This document shows positions 1 through 9,444 of a stretch of 64,000 nucleotides of DNA, piece after piece. The stretch is from positions 2,672,501-2,736,500 of the forward strand of contig NZ_CP030280.1 in the NCBI RefSeq assembly GCF_003287895.1. The letters are read 5' to 3'. Position 1 is the first letter of the stretch, and every line of letters starts with the position of its first letter. The translations under genes were made by a program, and so were the position numbers. The DNA is from Blautia argi. Its GTDB lineage: Bacteria > Bacillota > Clostridia > Lachnospirales > Lachnospiraceae. Under the pieces are notes generated by a model. It ran no database searches, was not told the origin of the DNA, and worked only from the letters and a program-made list of their open reading frames with translations.

Positions 1-27
1 TCAACCCGACGCCCATAAAATCTCTCT

Positions 28-1327
28 TTATTCACCCTGGATTTCTTTTGCTCGGTCTCCCATTTCTCCCAATACATCATCAATTGGTTTTTCTTTAATC
101 ATAATCAGAGAATGTTCTTCTGAAAGCATCTGATTAATTTCTGCTGATTTGGAATCAATTGGTCTGTCAAGAACAATGTTTGTTGTCTTTAAAGCTTCTG
201 CTGCTCCTTCCGGCATACCTTCTTTTCCGGCGATTGTTTCCAGTGTTGTATCGTCCTGATAAGCCGGCATCTGTCCTCTTTCAATCTGAGCGGCTGCGCC
301 TGTTTCACCTGTTGCATATTTTTACAAATTCCCATGCTTCTTCTTTGTGTTTGGAGTTTGCATTAATTGCCATCGGTGTTGTAGAACCAACTGTATTTCC
401 TGCCTCAACGCCTTCCGGGTGCGGCAAAGTTGCGATTCCCCAGTTTACATCAGTTTCTCCTGCTTCTGCCTTTGTAATCATCATTGTGGAGAACCATGTT
501 CCCATAGGAAGTGTTGCTACTGTTCCCTGCTGGAATGGAGATGCATATGCAATGTTACCTGTCTTTAAGGTTGAATAATCCATAATGGTTCCTGCGTCCT
601 GCATTCTCAGAGCCATTTCATAATATGGTTTCATAAAGCTGTAATCCGGTCCCAGAATCGTGTTTTTGCCGTCCTGGATTGCCCAGTTTTCCACACATGC
701 CTGCCATGTATGAAGATATCCGCCGTAAACTTTGTTGTTGCCTTCTCCGCTGGTCAGCTTTGTACACATTTCTTCCCATTCGTCCCAGGTCATATCATTG
801 GAAGGATATTCTACATTTGCCGCATCAAAAATATCTTTGTTGTAATACAGCACATAATAATCTGATTTAAACGGAAGCGCTACCTGCTTTCCATCTAAGT
901 TGAAATCATCATAGGAAATATATTTGGAAGTATCCAGTCCGTCCTTTTCAATATAAGATGTCAAATCTTCCAGCTGTCCTTTTTCTGCAAAAGAAGGGGT
1001 GGAATCCGCATCTTTTATGTAAACGATATCACAATCATTTCCCCCGTTCAGCATGGTAGATAATTTATTCATGTAATCTGCTGCCGCTACATCTACCATA
1101 TTAATTTTAATGTTCGGGTTCTCTTTTTCAAAACCTTTGATAATGTCTTCCAGATACAGGTTCTGTGCGGAATCCCATACCGGAAAAGTCAGTGTTACTT
1201 TTTCGTCCTTTTTGCCATCTCCTGACGCTTCTTTGGAATCGCTTCCTCCGCAGCCTGCCAAAAGAGTAGTTGCAGCCATTGTTGATACCAGTCCGAATGC
1301 GACTGTCTTTAAAAATTTCCTCTTCAT
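28..1327 (-). CDS. Sugar ABC transporter solute-binding lipoprotein, interrupted by a one-base frameshift
   Basis: This is an extracellular solute-binding protein of the family 1 (carbohydrate) type. It would capture a sugar outside the membrane and hand it to an ABC permease that is not in the window. The N-terminus is a lipoprotein signal with lipobox LLAGC, followed by a charged linker. I start it at 1327 because AGGAGG lies just upstream (1335-1340); an in-frame ATG at 1363 has no such site. The frame breaks near 319-323: a run of five T on the plus strand should be four, and removing one base joins EFVK to YATGETGAAAQ and restores a reading frame to 28, giving about 444 residues, normal for the family. 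The break is probably a sequence error, but a real pseudogene cannot be excluded. It lies downstream of a YesMN-type two-component pair, which commonly controls such genes. The substrate is not predictable. Confidence 0.85.
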
Positions 1328-1395
1328 CTCATTTCCTCCTAAGACCCTTTGTTCTGCATTCATGAATGTGAATTTTCTTTTTTCATCTGCCCTTC

Positions 1396-1401
1396 ATTAT
1401 A
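1396..1401 (-). promoter_or_regulatory. Probable -10 element for the solute-binding protein gene
   Basis: On the minus strand the gap between the response regulator and the binding protein contains a perfect TATAAT (plus-strand positions 1396-1401). No good -35 hexamer lies 16-18 bases upstream; the region there is only AT-rich. A good -10 with a poor -35 is what an activator-dependent promoter looks like, which fits control by the neighbouring AraC-type regulator. This is inference. Confidence 0.4.
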
Positions 1402-1455
1402 CAGGTCTGTATTCGGAAATAAAATTAAGAATTATAAAAAACAGTTGTAAATTTT

Positions 1456-3116
1456 TTAACTTTCCTCATTTAGACGATTACTTTTTTTCACTTCTTGTAT
1501 TTTTTTCTCCTCTGCACGCTTCTGATAGTCGGTTGGCGGCATTCCGATATACTTGCGAAATACCTTTGAAAAGTAATAAGCGTTTTCGTATCCCAGTCTG
1601 TAGGCAATTTCCATGACCATCATTTTTTTCTCTTTCCAACAGATGACAGGCATATTCCATTTTGGTTCTGTTTACAAAATCCACAAAGCTCTGCTTATAT
1701 TCTCTCTTAAAAATTGTAGACAGATATCCTGCGGAAACCCCTACATATTCTGCCGTTTCCTGTAAATTAATACAGTCTTCCACATGCTCGGTCACATATT
1801 TTCTCGCCTTTTCAGCCAGGGGATTGCCCGGCATATCTCCGTTTCCTATGACGTCATCAAGGGTATTTCTCAGCATTTCCAGCCACGCAAGCACCTGTTT
1901 TCTGGTACTGATACGTTCTATCACGCCTATACTGCTCACTCTTTCATAGTTGCCGGTTTCCATAATACCAAATTTAGCAAGGGCAGACGATGCTTCCCGA
2001 TTCAGTTCATTCAAAAGCCAAATGGCCTGACTTTTTTGATGCACTGTGGTTTTAATTCTCCCCACTGCCTTATCCATCAGAGCGTGAATCCCTGTGAGAT
2101 TTTTCTGCACGATTTCATGGTAAAGCTCAGAACCGATTCCTTTCAGACCCAAAGGTTCATAGTCCAGCTCTTTCCTGCTTCCGCTCTGTTCCATGCCCAG
2201 ATAATACTGCTCAAACAAAGCTCTGCATTCCTCTGCACATAAAGCCAGCTCTTCATAGCCGTTATAGACTTCTGTAGGAAAAATATGGCATTCGGTCTGT
2301 GTTACATTTTTCACCACACTGGAAAGCTTCCGGCCAAACATTTCCTTTTTCTGCTCCCAGGTGCCTTCTTTTCCTCTGTAGATATTCCAGACAAACAACA
2401 CAATGGAACGCATTCCTCCAACGTCCAGCAAAAAGTAGGAATTTCCAAAAATATTCTCTGCTACCTTGCCTACCATTTCTCTCAGAAGATCCATCTTTTT
2501 GTTTTTTTTCTTCTTTTTCCCCGGCCTCTTCCCCGGAAACCGTAAATTCAAAGGGTATATAAAAATATCCGTAATCAGAGAGCACCCCGGAATCTTTTAA
2601 GATTTCAATATAGGCTTCCCTCTGTTTTCCCCCTCTGAAAAACACAGCCTCCTGAATAACTTTGCTGACTACCTTTCTCTGCTCATCAAATTTTAAGTGA
2701 TTTGCCGCGTCTGCTACGGTGCGATACGTGCGGGTTCCCCTCTCTTTTTTTGCCCGGCTGATGACTTCTTCCAATCTGGAAGCTTCCAGCCTGCTCTTCA
2801 CCAGATAGTCGATAGCCCTGTATTTCATTGCCTGCCGTGCAAGTTCAAATTCTTCCAGGTTTGTCAGAACAATGAACACAATATCCGGGAACTCCTCATT
2901 TACTGTTTTCATCAATGTAATCCCGTCCATTACAGGCATGTTAAGATCTACCAGCACAATATCAACCGGCATTCTCCGTATCTGTTCCAGAGCATCTTGT
3001 CCGTTTCTGGCTGTTGCAACAAGCTCGCAGTCATTTTTTTCCCAATCCAGCAAAGACTTAATCCCTGACAGAATAATGGTTTCATCATCTACAATCATTA
3101 CTTTATACATCATCAT
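1456..3116 (-). CDS. YesN-type response regulator with AraC DNA-binding domain, two one-base frameshifts
   Basis: This is a response regulator that would be phosphorylated by the adjacent sensor kinase and activate sugar-uptake genes. The N-terminal receiver domain (residues 1-125) has the acidic pair near VDDE, the phosphoacceptor in LVDLNMPVMDG, and the conserved lysine in YLVKSR. After a central linker the C-terminus holds two AraC-type helix-turn-helix motifs (VGVSAGYLSTIFKREY and LGYENAYYFSKVFRKY). The reading frame is broken twice: in an eight-T run at 2502-2509 and a seven-T run at 1623-1629. Removing one base from each gives one continuous protein of about 552 residues, usual for YesN-like regulators. 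Both shifts are homopolymer length changes and probably errors. The start ATGATGATG at 3116 overlaps the kinase gene by 14 bases. Confidence 0.87.
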
Positions 3117-4827
3117 CTTCTCCTGTGTCCTTTGGAATATGTATGGTTACTCTTGCAAATTTTCCTTTCTCTCCCTCATAAATAAGCCCATAGTCCTCTC
3201 CATAGGTCATTCGGAGCCGTTCATCTACATTCATAATCCCAATGCCGCTTAATGCATTTTTATTTTTATCTCCGCCTGTTCTTACAAGCTTTTGAAACTC
3301 TTCTTTGTCAATACCAATTCCATTATCTTCCACAGAAACATATAAATCTGTTTTTGTTTCACGCACAAAAATCTTTACCTCTCCATAAGTGCCGCTGGGT
3401 ACAATTCCATGTAAAATTGCATTTTCAATAATCGGCTGCATAGACATTTTCACAATTTGATAATCCAGATATTTTTCCGGCACATCACATACATAATCAA
3501 AAATTTCCATATAGCGAACCTGCTGAAGCCTGACATAATCTTCCACAAGAGATAATTCTTCACGCAGAGAAATTTTATCCCCCACACCCTTTGCCATATT
3601 TCGCAAAAGTTCTTCAAGGCTCATAACTGTGTCTGCAATATTTTCCGCGTCCTGGAAGACAGCCATCCACCGGATAGAATCCAGTGTATTATATAAAAAA
3701 TGGGGATTTATCTGTGCCTGAAGGGCATTCATCTCTAATCTCTGTTTTTGTTCATACATTTTCTTCTGCTGCTCCATCAGAAGGTTCATATGCTGTACCA
3801 GCATATTGAAAGCCTTTCCAATATCTGCAACCTCATCTTCCCCCTCTTCAATAGAAGAATCTACCCAAAGGTTCTTTTTATCTGACAGACTGCTGATATG
3901 CTGACTCAAATGGCGCAAAGGCTTCGTAATCTTTGTGGAAACCAGTCTGGATACCGTGACACCAATACTGAGAGCCAGTGCCAGAGTCACTAAAAATACG
4001 GAAATAATACGCATCATATCCTGGGAATACAGGCTTTCCCCAGACATTACATTCAGCGTAATGGCAAAAGGCTCATATACCAGTGTGTTTAAATGATAAC
4101 TTCCTTCCTTCTGCTTTCCATATACCTCCCGGCAATGCTCAGAAGAACACCATTCCCAATTCTCATTTTCTCTGTCTGCAATCACAATGTTTGCAGAACC
4201 TTCATAAGGACGAAGCAGCTCTGCAAAGATCTGTGTATTTAATTCCATATAAATATAACTGTTTTCTGCCGAATCCAGAGGATATACATAGACCAGTCTT
4301 ATTTCCCCCTGGTCTACCACGGACTCTGCCAGACCAATCCGCGCCTTGCCCTCTGCTTTTTTCTCGAATATTTTATTTGCAAAAATATCTTTTGCGGGTA
4401 TGAACCTTGGAAGAGGAGTGACTGAAATCTGTCCTCCGTTTTTATTCAACAGAATCATATGGTTCAAATATTCATTTACACTGCTGCTCTCCAAAGAGGC
4501 TGTAAGACTCTTCTGCGCACTCAGCGCATATTTTTTCTTTTCTATGGTGTCAAATCCGGAACCATTCAACGCCCATTTTACACTAAAGCTGCTCTCTGCC
4601 CTCAATGCCAGCACATCTAAGGCCTCTTTCATATCTTCCATTTGTGAATCCAAAACCGATAAATATTCTTTTTCAATGGTTTCCTTTTTCTGCATTAGCT
4701 GATAGCCCAGAATCACACTGATAATAACATTTGTTATCAAACAAAACACCACCACCGGAACCAGGATTCCCCAAAGTACTTTTGCCTGAAATTTACTGCT
4801 TCTTCGTCTTTTTTCTCTCCCCTTCAT
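3103..4827 (-). CDS. YesM-type sensor histidine kinase
   Basis: This is a membrane sensor kinase of the His_kinase (LytS/YesM) group. One transmembrane helix lies at about residues 15-38 and a second at about 275-300, enclosing an extracellular sensor domain of about 235 residues. A HAMP linker follows, then the dimerisation and phosphoacceptor motif QINPHFLYNTLDSIRW and a HATPase domain with PIIENAILHG and VEDNGIGI. The length (574 residues) is typical. It overlaps the regulator gene, so the two are co-transcribed and form a pair. The nearby binding protein suggests it senses a carbohydrate; the signal is unknown. AAAGGA precedes the ATG. Confidence 0.93.
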   Translation of the reverse strand: MKGREKRRRSSKFQAKVLWGILVPVVVFCLITNVIISVILGYQLMQKKETIEKEYLSVLDSQMEDMKEALDVLALRAESSFSVKWALNGSGFDTIEKKKYALSAQKSLTASLESSSVNEYLNHMILLNKNGGQISVTPLPRFIPAKDIFANKIFEKKAEGKARIGLAESVVDQGEIRLVYVYPLDSAENSYIYMELNTQIFAELLRPYEGSANIVIADRENENWEWCSSEHCREVYGKQKEGSYHLNTLVYEPFAITLNVMSGESLYSQDMMRIISVFLVTLALALSIGVTVSRLVSTKITKPLRHLSQHISSLSDKKNLWVDSSIEEGEDEVADIGKAFNMLVQHMNLLMEQQKKMYEQKQRLEMNALQAQINPHFLYNTLDSIRWMAVFQDAENIADTVMSLEELLRNMAKGVGDKISLREELSLVEDYVRLQQVRYMEIFDYVCDVPEKYLDYQIVKMSMQPIIENAILHGIVPSGTYGEVKIFVRETKTDLYVSVEDNGIGIDKEEFQKLVRTGGDKNKNALSGIGIMNVDERLRMTYGEDYGLIYEGEKGKFARVTIHIPKDTGEDDDV

Positions 4828-4861
4828 CTTGCCTGTCCTTTATTCCATAATTTCTTTTTCT

Positions 4862-4891
4862 ATTATACAATACCTCCTCCCCTGTAAACAA
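4862..4891 (-). promoter_or_regulatory. Probable promoter of the YesMN operon
   Basis: On the minus strand a perfect TATAAT (4862-4867) lies upstream of the kinase gene. Possible -35 boxes are TTTACA (4883-4888, 15-base spacer) or TTGTTT (4886-4891, 18-base spacer). Position and sequence support a sigma-A promoter; which -35 is used is not clear. Confidence 0.5.
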
Positions 4892-4923
4892 TCCTAATTC
4901 TTCCGAATATTTAGGCAAAAAAA

Positions 4924-5502
4924 TTATGGCTGGTAAATATCCATATATTCCAACAAACTTCCGTTGCCCTCAAAAGCCGGAAAGAGGAAGCCACCTGCCG
5001 GTCTGCCCGGTTCATAATCCCCGGATACGGGACAAAGGGTACAGATTAAATATTCATAAGTCTGTTCCGACTCCCCCAGACGGGCATGATCCGTCCCCTT
5101 TGCAGGGATATCATATCGGTCATGGAACAGGTAAATGGCATAATCCTGTGAAAAGTGGCAGTCTTCTATCACTCTTTCATAAAAAATATCCAGAAGCGCA
5201 TCGTTTTTCAGCCCGCAGTCCCGGATTGCCCACAGAAGCTGCCATAAACCGTCTTTCCCTCTCTCCTTTTCCGAAAATTTGCGCCGCTTTAATTCCTCGT
5301 TGGTTTTTGCAAAGGGAATTGCTTTGGCTATCGCCAGATTTTTCTCCTTATCTTTTGGGGATAATTTCAAAAAATCCGTGTTAAAAGTTCCGTCTATAAA
5401 TCCGTCCCTGTCCACATAACACCCTGCTATTCTGGTTATGGACGTGCGCTTTGGCGTCATACGCCTGGTCAGCAGCAGCATATCTTCTCTGTTTATTTCC
5501 AT
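4924..5502 (-). CDS. DUF4317 family protein, short form
   Basis: The N-terminus (MTPKRTSITRIAGCYVDRDG) and the segment YLICTLCPVSGDYEP...GFLFPAFEGN match the pattern I associate with DUF4317, a family of unknown function common in Lachnospiraceae. The family members I recall are near 370-400 residues; this one has 192 and ends soon after the GFLFPAF motif. The next 96 bases contain no continuation in another frame before the kinase promoter, so the C-terminal half seems to be absent rather than shifted. It may be a truncated copy or a short subfamily. AGGAGAG precedes the ATG. No membrane segment or signal peptide is visible, so it should be cytoplasmic. Confidence 0.7.
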   Translation of the reverse strand: MEINREDMLLLTRRMTPKRTSITRIAGCYVDRDGFIDGTFNTDFLKLSPKDKEKNLAIAKAIPFAKTNEELKRRKFSEKERGKDGLWQLLWAIRDCGLKNDALLDIFYERVIEDCHFSQDYAIYLFHDRYDIPAKGTDHARLGESEQTYEYLICTLCPVSGDYEPGRPAGGFLFPAFEGNGSLLEYMDIYQP

Positions 5503-5579
5503 GATGTTGTTCTCTCCTATCGTGTTTTATCCATTTTAATATATCATTTCCGTAAAAACAATCTGAATTTTTCTCACTC

Positions 5580-5608
5580 TTGTAAAAGATTTTCCGCAAT
5601 GGTATGAT
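5580..5608 (+). promoter_or_regulatory. Probable promoter for the radical SAM gene
   Basis: TTGTAA (5580-5585) and TATGAT (5603-5608) are separated by 17 bases, 33 bases before the ATG of the radical SAM gene. This is a plausible sigma-A promoter seen only by sequence. Confidence 0.5.
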
Positions 5609-5641
5609 AGACGTAGAAAACATAAGAAGAAAGGCTGGCAA

Positions 5642-6571
5642 ATGAAAAACTGGAATGATAAACCATACCATTCTTTTGATTATATGTTAAAAGAACGCTT
5701 TCATGGCAAAGTATACAAGGTTGCCCTAAACGGAGGCATGACCTGCCCCAACCGGGACGGAACCCTTGGAAATCGGGGCTGTATTTTCTGCAGCGCAGGG
5801 GGCTCCGGAGATTTTGCAGGAAATCGGCAGGACGGTATTACCGAACAGATAGAAAAGCAGATAGCAAGTATCCGTAAAAAGCGAAATGCAGACCGTTTTA
5901 TCGCCTATTTTCAGGCCTATACCAACACCTATGCCCCTGTGGAATACTTAAGAAAAATCTATACAGAGGCTATTTCCCACCCGAACGTGGTTGCCGTTTC
6001 TATCGGAACCCGCCCGGATTGTCTGGGTGAAGAAGTGTTAGACCTTTTAGAAGAATTAAACCACATCAAGCCTGTATGGGTAGAACTGGGACTGCAGAGC
6101 ATACATGAGAAAACTGCCCGATATATTCGCCGGGGCTATCCCCTGTCCTGTTTCAATACAGCGGTGAAAAACTTAAGAGAACGGAATCTGGAAGTCATTG
6201 TACACACCATTTTGGGACTTCCCTATGAAACAAAAGAAGACATTCTGGCTACTATGGAATATTTAAACCATATGGACATTCAGGGAATTAAACTGCAGCT
6301 TCTCCATGTGTTAAAAGGCACGGATCTGGCAGAAGATTATCTTGCCGGAAAATTTCAGGTATATTCCATGGAAGAGTATCTGGATTTGCTCATAGACTGT
6401 CTGGAGCATCTATCCCCTGATATGGTCATTCACCGCCTGACCGGGGACGGACCAAAAGAACTGCTTCTTGCCCCTTTATGGAGCAGTGCAAAGCGAACGG
6501 TATTAAATACCCTGCATCAGGAATGCAAAGCCAGAAATTCCTATCAGGGAAAACAATATAAGGAGGATTAA
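5642..6571 (+). CDS. TIGR01212 family radical SAM protein (YtqA/YhcC-like)
   Basis: This is a radical SAM enzyme. The cluster-binding motif is CPNRDGTLGNRGCIFC (the CxnCxxC arrangement of this family) near residue 35, in the typical context KVALNGGMTCPNRDG. Motifs IGTRPDCL and WVELGLQS follow in the barrel. The family is TIGR01212, whose substrate is not firmly settled; homologues are linked to tRNA or sulfur-related modification. The length of 309 residues is normal. It is followed after three bases by the DUF4364 gene, so the two form an operon divergent from DUF4317. Confidence 0.9.
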   Translation: MKNWNDKPYHSFDYMLKERFHGKVYKVALNGGMTCPNRDGTLGNRGCIFCSAGGSGDFAGNRQDGITEQIEKQIASIRKKRNADRFIAYFQAYTNTYAPVEYLRKIYTEAISHPNVVAVSIGTRPDCLGEEVLDLLEELNHIKPVWVELGLQSIHEKTARYIRRGYPLSCFNTAVKNLRERNLEVIVHTILGLPYETKEDILATMEYLNHMDIQGIKLQLLHVLKGTDLAEDYLAGKFQVYSMEEYLDLLIDCLEHLSPDMVIHRLTGDGPKELLLAPLWSSAKRTVLNTLHQECKARNSYQGKQYKED

Positions 6572-6574
6572 AAC

Positions 6575-7087
6575 ATGTCGGAACCTCTTACACTTTACAA
6601 GCTGATTATTCTGTATATGCTGGAAAAGGTGGACTTTCCACTGACCAATGCCCAGATTTCCGGATTTGTGCTGGACAAGGGCTACACCAACTATTTCCAC
6701 CTGCAGCAGGCCATTTCGGAACTCATTGACTCTAATCTCATTGAAGCCAAAACAATCCGAAATTCCTCTTACTTCCAGATTACAGAGCAGGGAGAACAAA
6801 CCCTTTCCTATTTTGGAGATCAGATTTCAGATGGCATCAAAGCCGATATTTCTGTTTTCTTTCAGGAAAATATTATACAGATGCGAGAAGAGTTGTCTGC
6901 CATTGCAGATTATTATAAGGGAGAAGAAGGGGGCTGGCAGGTGCGCTGCCGCCTGAAAAAAAGGGACTTCCCCATGGTGGACTTAACCATTGCTGTCCCC
7001 ACAGAAGAAGCCGCCTCTGCTGTATGTATGAACTGGAAGGATAAAAGCCAGGATATCTATGAAAATCTGATTGAACTGCTTTTATAA
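6575..7087 (+). CDS. DUF4364 family protein, predicted winged-helix regulator
   Basis: The start LTLYKLIILYMLEKVDFPLTNAQIS is the signature of DUF4364. The first 75 residues look like a winged helix: helices, then SNLIEAKTIRNSSYFQITEQGEQTL, where the strand pair would form the wing. The C-terminal half carries a small alpha-beta domain (GWQVRCRLKKRDFPMVDLTIAVPTEE in two parts). No ligand or target is known to me. It has an excellent AAGGAGG site ahead of its ATG and sits three bases after the radical SAM gene. Confidence 0.85.
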   Translation: MSEPLTLYKLIILYMLEKVDFPLTNAQISGFVLDKGYTNYFHLQQAISELIDSNLIEAKTIRNSSYFQITEQGEQTLSYFGDQISDGIKADISVFFQENIIQMREELSAIADYYKGEEGGWQVRCRLKKRDFPMVDLTIAVPTEEAASAVCMNWKDKSQDIYENLIELLL

Positions 7088-7111
7088 AGGCTGCCTATTT
7101 GGGCAGCCCTT
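7087..7111. terminator. Hairpin shared by two converging genes
   Basis: GGCTGCC (7089-7095) and GGCAGCC (7102-7108) form a seven-base GC stem between the DUF4364 gene and the converging transporter gene, overlapping the last codons of the latter. There is no strong T-run on either side, so termination is likely but weak. Confidence 0.45.
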
Positions 7112-7808
7112 CCAGTAAAAGTTTTGTATAGGGGGAACGGGGATTTGCAAAAAGCGCTTCTGTTTCCTGCTCCTCCTCTATTTTCCCGTCTTTCATAACC
7201 AGAACCCGGTCACACATCTGATAAATCACATTTAAATCATGGGAAATAAATAAAATGGACAAACCCAGTTCTTCCTGAAGCTGCACCATAAGTTCCATAA
7301 TCTGTTTCTGTATGGTAACGTCCAATGCCGATACCGGTTCATCTGCAATGAGAAACTTTGTCCCCTGTATGAGAGCTGCAGCAATGCTCACTCTCTGTCT
7401 TTGCCCTCCGCTTAATTCTCCAGGATAGCGTTTTAGCTGTTCTCTGGTAAGTCCTACCTTTTCCCCCATGGCAAGCACCCTTTCTCTTCGTTCCTTTTTG
7501 GAAACTTTCTGCATACGAAGAGGCTCCTCCAGAATCCACTCTACTTTTTTACAGGGGTTTAAAGAGGAAAAAGGGTCCTGGAAAATCATCTGCGGACGTT
7601 TGGTATAATGGACAATCTCTCCTTTTTCGGTTTTTACAAATCCCAGAATGGCTTTGGAGAGTGTGGACTTTCCGCAGCCGCTCTCTCCCACCAGTCCCAG
7701 AATTTCATTTTCCCGCACCTCAAAGCTGATATCCTTTAACACTTCTTTCTGGTGTTTCCCTTCCTTATAGGAAACACAGACCTGCTTTACTTCCAACACA
7801 TTTTTCAC
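7095..7808 (-). CDS. Oligopeptide/nickel-type ABC transporter ATP-binding protein (OppF/DppF-like)
   Basis: This is one of the two ATPases that power a peptide or nickel-type importer. It has Walker [10 protein letters not shown], the Q-loop region [13 protein letters not shown], signature [12 protein letters not shown], and Walker [13 protein letters not shown]. At 237 residues it lacks the C-terminal oligopeptide_HPY extension often found in OppF. The start is GTG at 7808, with GGCGGTGG upstream, and overlaps the stop of the OppD-like gene by four bases, showing translational coupling. It is the last gene of the operon. Confidence 0.92.
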   Translation of the reverse strand: MKNVLEVKQVCVSYKEGKHQKEVLKDISFEVRENEILGLVGESGCGKSTLSKAILGFVKTEKGEIVHYTKRPQMIFQDPFSSLNPCKKVEWILEEPLRMQKVSKKERRERVLAMGEKVGLTREQLKRYPGELSGGQRQRVSIAAALIQGTKFLIADEPVSALDVTIQKQIMELMVQLQEELGLSILFISHDLNVIYQMCDRVLVMKDGKIEEEQETEALFANPRSPYTKLLLEGLPK

Positions 7809-8626
7809 TGTGCGCCACCGCCTTTTCTTCTTCGCAGAGATTTTCCTCTGGTGGGAACTGCCTCCAGCAGCTTTTTGGTATATTCCTTTTGGGGATTTTT
7901 AAAAATCTCTTCCACTGCGCCCATTTCCTCGATTTTTCCCTGATTCATAACAATCACCCTGTGACAAAGACGGCGTACGACGCTTAAATCATGGGAGATA
8001 AACAAAATTCCTGTGCGATGTTTTGCATTGATTTTTCCAAGCAGCTTTAAAATCTGAGTCTGTACCGTTACGTCCAGAGCTGTGGTAGGCTCGTCTGCAA
8101 TCAAGAGCTTCGGCTCTGTTACCAGAGCCGCAGCAATCATAACCCTTTGACGCATACCACCGGAAAGCTGATGGGGATACTTCTCATACAGCTCTTCCAC
8201 CTCAGAAAGTTCCACCTCCTGCAGCATCTGGAGCGCCCGGGCTTTGCTCTCCTCCTTTGTACAAGAGGTATGCAGCCGCAGACTTTCCTCTACCTGCTTT
8301 CCCACCGTCAATACAGGATTTAGGGAAGTCATGGGCTCCTGGAAAATCATGCTGATATCCTTTCCCCTGATTTCTTCCATTTCTTTTTGGGAAAGCTCTG
8401 CCAGATTCTTTCCCTCAAAGAAAATCTCCCCCTGCGAAATTTCTTCATGGTGTTTTAAAAGTCCCGGAATTGAAAGAGCGGTCTGGGTTTTACCGGAACC
8501 GGATTCCCCTACAAGCCCCAGAATTTCCCCCTCTTTCATGGAAAAGGAAATATCCCTTACCACCTCAAGAGGCGGTTCTGTGTCATAAAAAGTCAGATGC
8601 AGATTTCGCACTTCCAGTAAATTCAT
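7805..8626 (-). CDS. Oligopeptide/nickel-type ABC transporter ATP-binding protein (OppD/DppD-like)
   Basis: This is the second ATPase of the importer. Walker A is GESGSGKTQ, the Q-loop is [13 protein letters not shown], the signature is [12 protein letters not shown], and Walker B is [14 protein letters not shown]. The length is 273 residues, shorter than typical OppD because the C-terminal iron-sulfur/HPY segment is absent. It starts two bases after the OppC-like gene ends. Its ribosome binding site is weak (GGGCGAT), consistent with coupling to the upstream gene. Confidence 0.92.
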   Translation of the reverse strand: MNLLEVRNLHLTFYDTEPPLEVVRDISFSMKEGEILGLVGESGSGKTQTALSIPGLLKHHEEISQGEIFFEGKNLAELSQKEMEEIRGKDISMIFQEPMTSLNPVLTVGKQVEESLRLHTSCTKEESKARALQMLQEVELSEVEELYEKYPHQLSGGMRQRVMIAAALVTEPKLLIADEPTTALDVTVQTQILKLLGKINAKHRTGILFISHDLSVVRRLCHRVIVMNQGKIEEMGAVEEIFKNPQKEYTKKLLEAVPTRGKSLRRRKGGGAQ

Positions 8627-8627
8627 A

Positions 8628-9434
8628 TTATCGCCCGCCTTTCTTTAAAAGTCCGTCACTTAAAAGGGAAAAGCCCAATGCCAGCAGAATAATGGCAAGT
8701 CCCGGAAACAGCACGCACCAGGGAGCGCTCATAAGATATGTCTGCGCCTCGGACAGCATTCTTCCAAGAGAAGCGTCCGGCGGCTGCACACCGATTCCCA
8801 GATAACTCATGCCCGCTTCTGCCAGCACCGCATTATTAAAGCCAATGGCTGCCATGGAAAGCACAGCAGGCAGGGTATTGGGAAAAATATGCACAAACAT
8901 AATCCGCAGATGGGATACCCCCATAAGCCGGGCGCTTTTTACATAATCCATTTCCCTTTGCGCCAGAAATTCCCCTCTGGTAATCCTGGCAAAACTGGGG
9001 ATAAACACCACAGAAAGCGCCAGTATCACATTGTACTTGCCCGGTCCCAAAATGCTGATAAACACCAGTGCCAAAAGGATATGGGGAAAGGAAAACACCG
9101 CGTCATTAAACCGCATCAGCACCTCGTCTGCCCAGCCTCCGAAATACCCGGTAAAAGCACCGATAAAAATACCAATGCCGCCTCCAAGAGCCACTGTAGC
9201 TATAGCAACCAGAAAAGTGGTTCCCGTGCCTTTCATCACCCTGCTGAAAATATCCCGCCCGAAATGGTCACACCCGAAAAGATGGGTTCCCTGGGGCGGT
9301 GCAAATTTGGCTACGCCGTTCATGGCGTCCGGGTCATAGGGCGTATAAAAGCACCCCACAAGGAGAAATACCAGCATGAAAAGGGCGATAGCACTGCCCA
9401 AAATCAGGTTATAATTTTTCTGTTTTTTCTTCAT
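8628..9434 (-). CDS. Oligopeptide/nickel-type ABC transporter permease (OppC/DppC-like)
   Basis: This is an inner permease subunit with about six membrane helices. It has the OppC N-terminal stretch (one helix, then YDPDAMNG..FAPPQGTHLFGCDHFGRDIFSR, a DPP-permease signature) and the EAA loop around LMGVSHLRIMFVHIFPN. I start it at 9434 (MKKKQKNYN), where AGGGAGG sits upstream, rather than at the in-frame ATG at 9500, which would lie inside the upstream gene. Length 268 residues, normal for the family. Confidence 0.92.
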   Translation of the reverse strand: MKKKQKNYNLILGSAIALFMLVFLLVGCFYTPYDPDAMNGVAKFAPPQGTHLFGCDHFGRDIFSRVMKGTGTTFLVAIATVALGGGIGIFIGAFTGYFGGWADEVLMRFNDAVFSFPHILLALVFISILGPGKYNVILALSVVFIPSFARITRGEFLAQREMDYVKSARLMGVSHLRIMFVHIFPNTLPAVLSMAAIGFNNAVLAEAGMSYLGIGVQPPDASLGRMLSEAQTYLMSAPWCVLFPGLAIILLALGFSLLSDGLLKKGGR

Positions 9435-9444
9435 GTTTCCCTCC

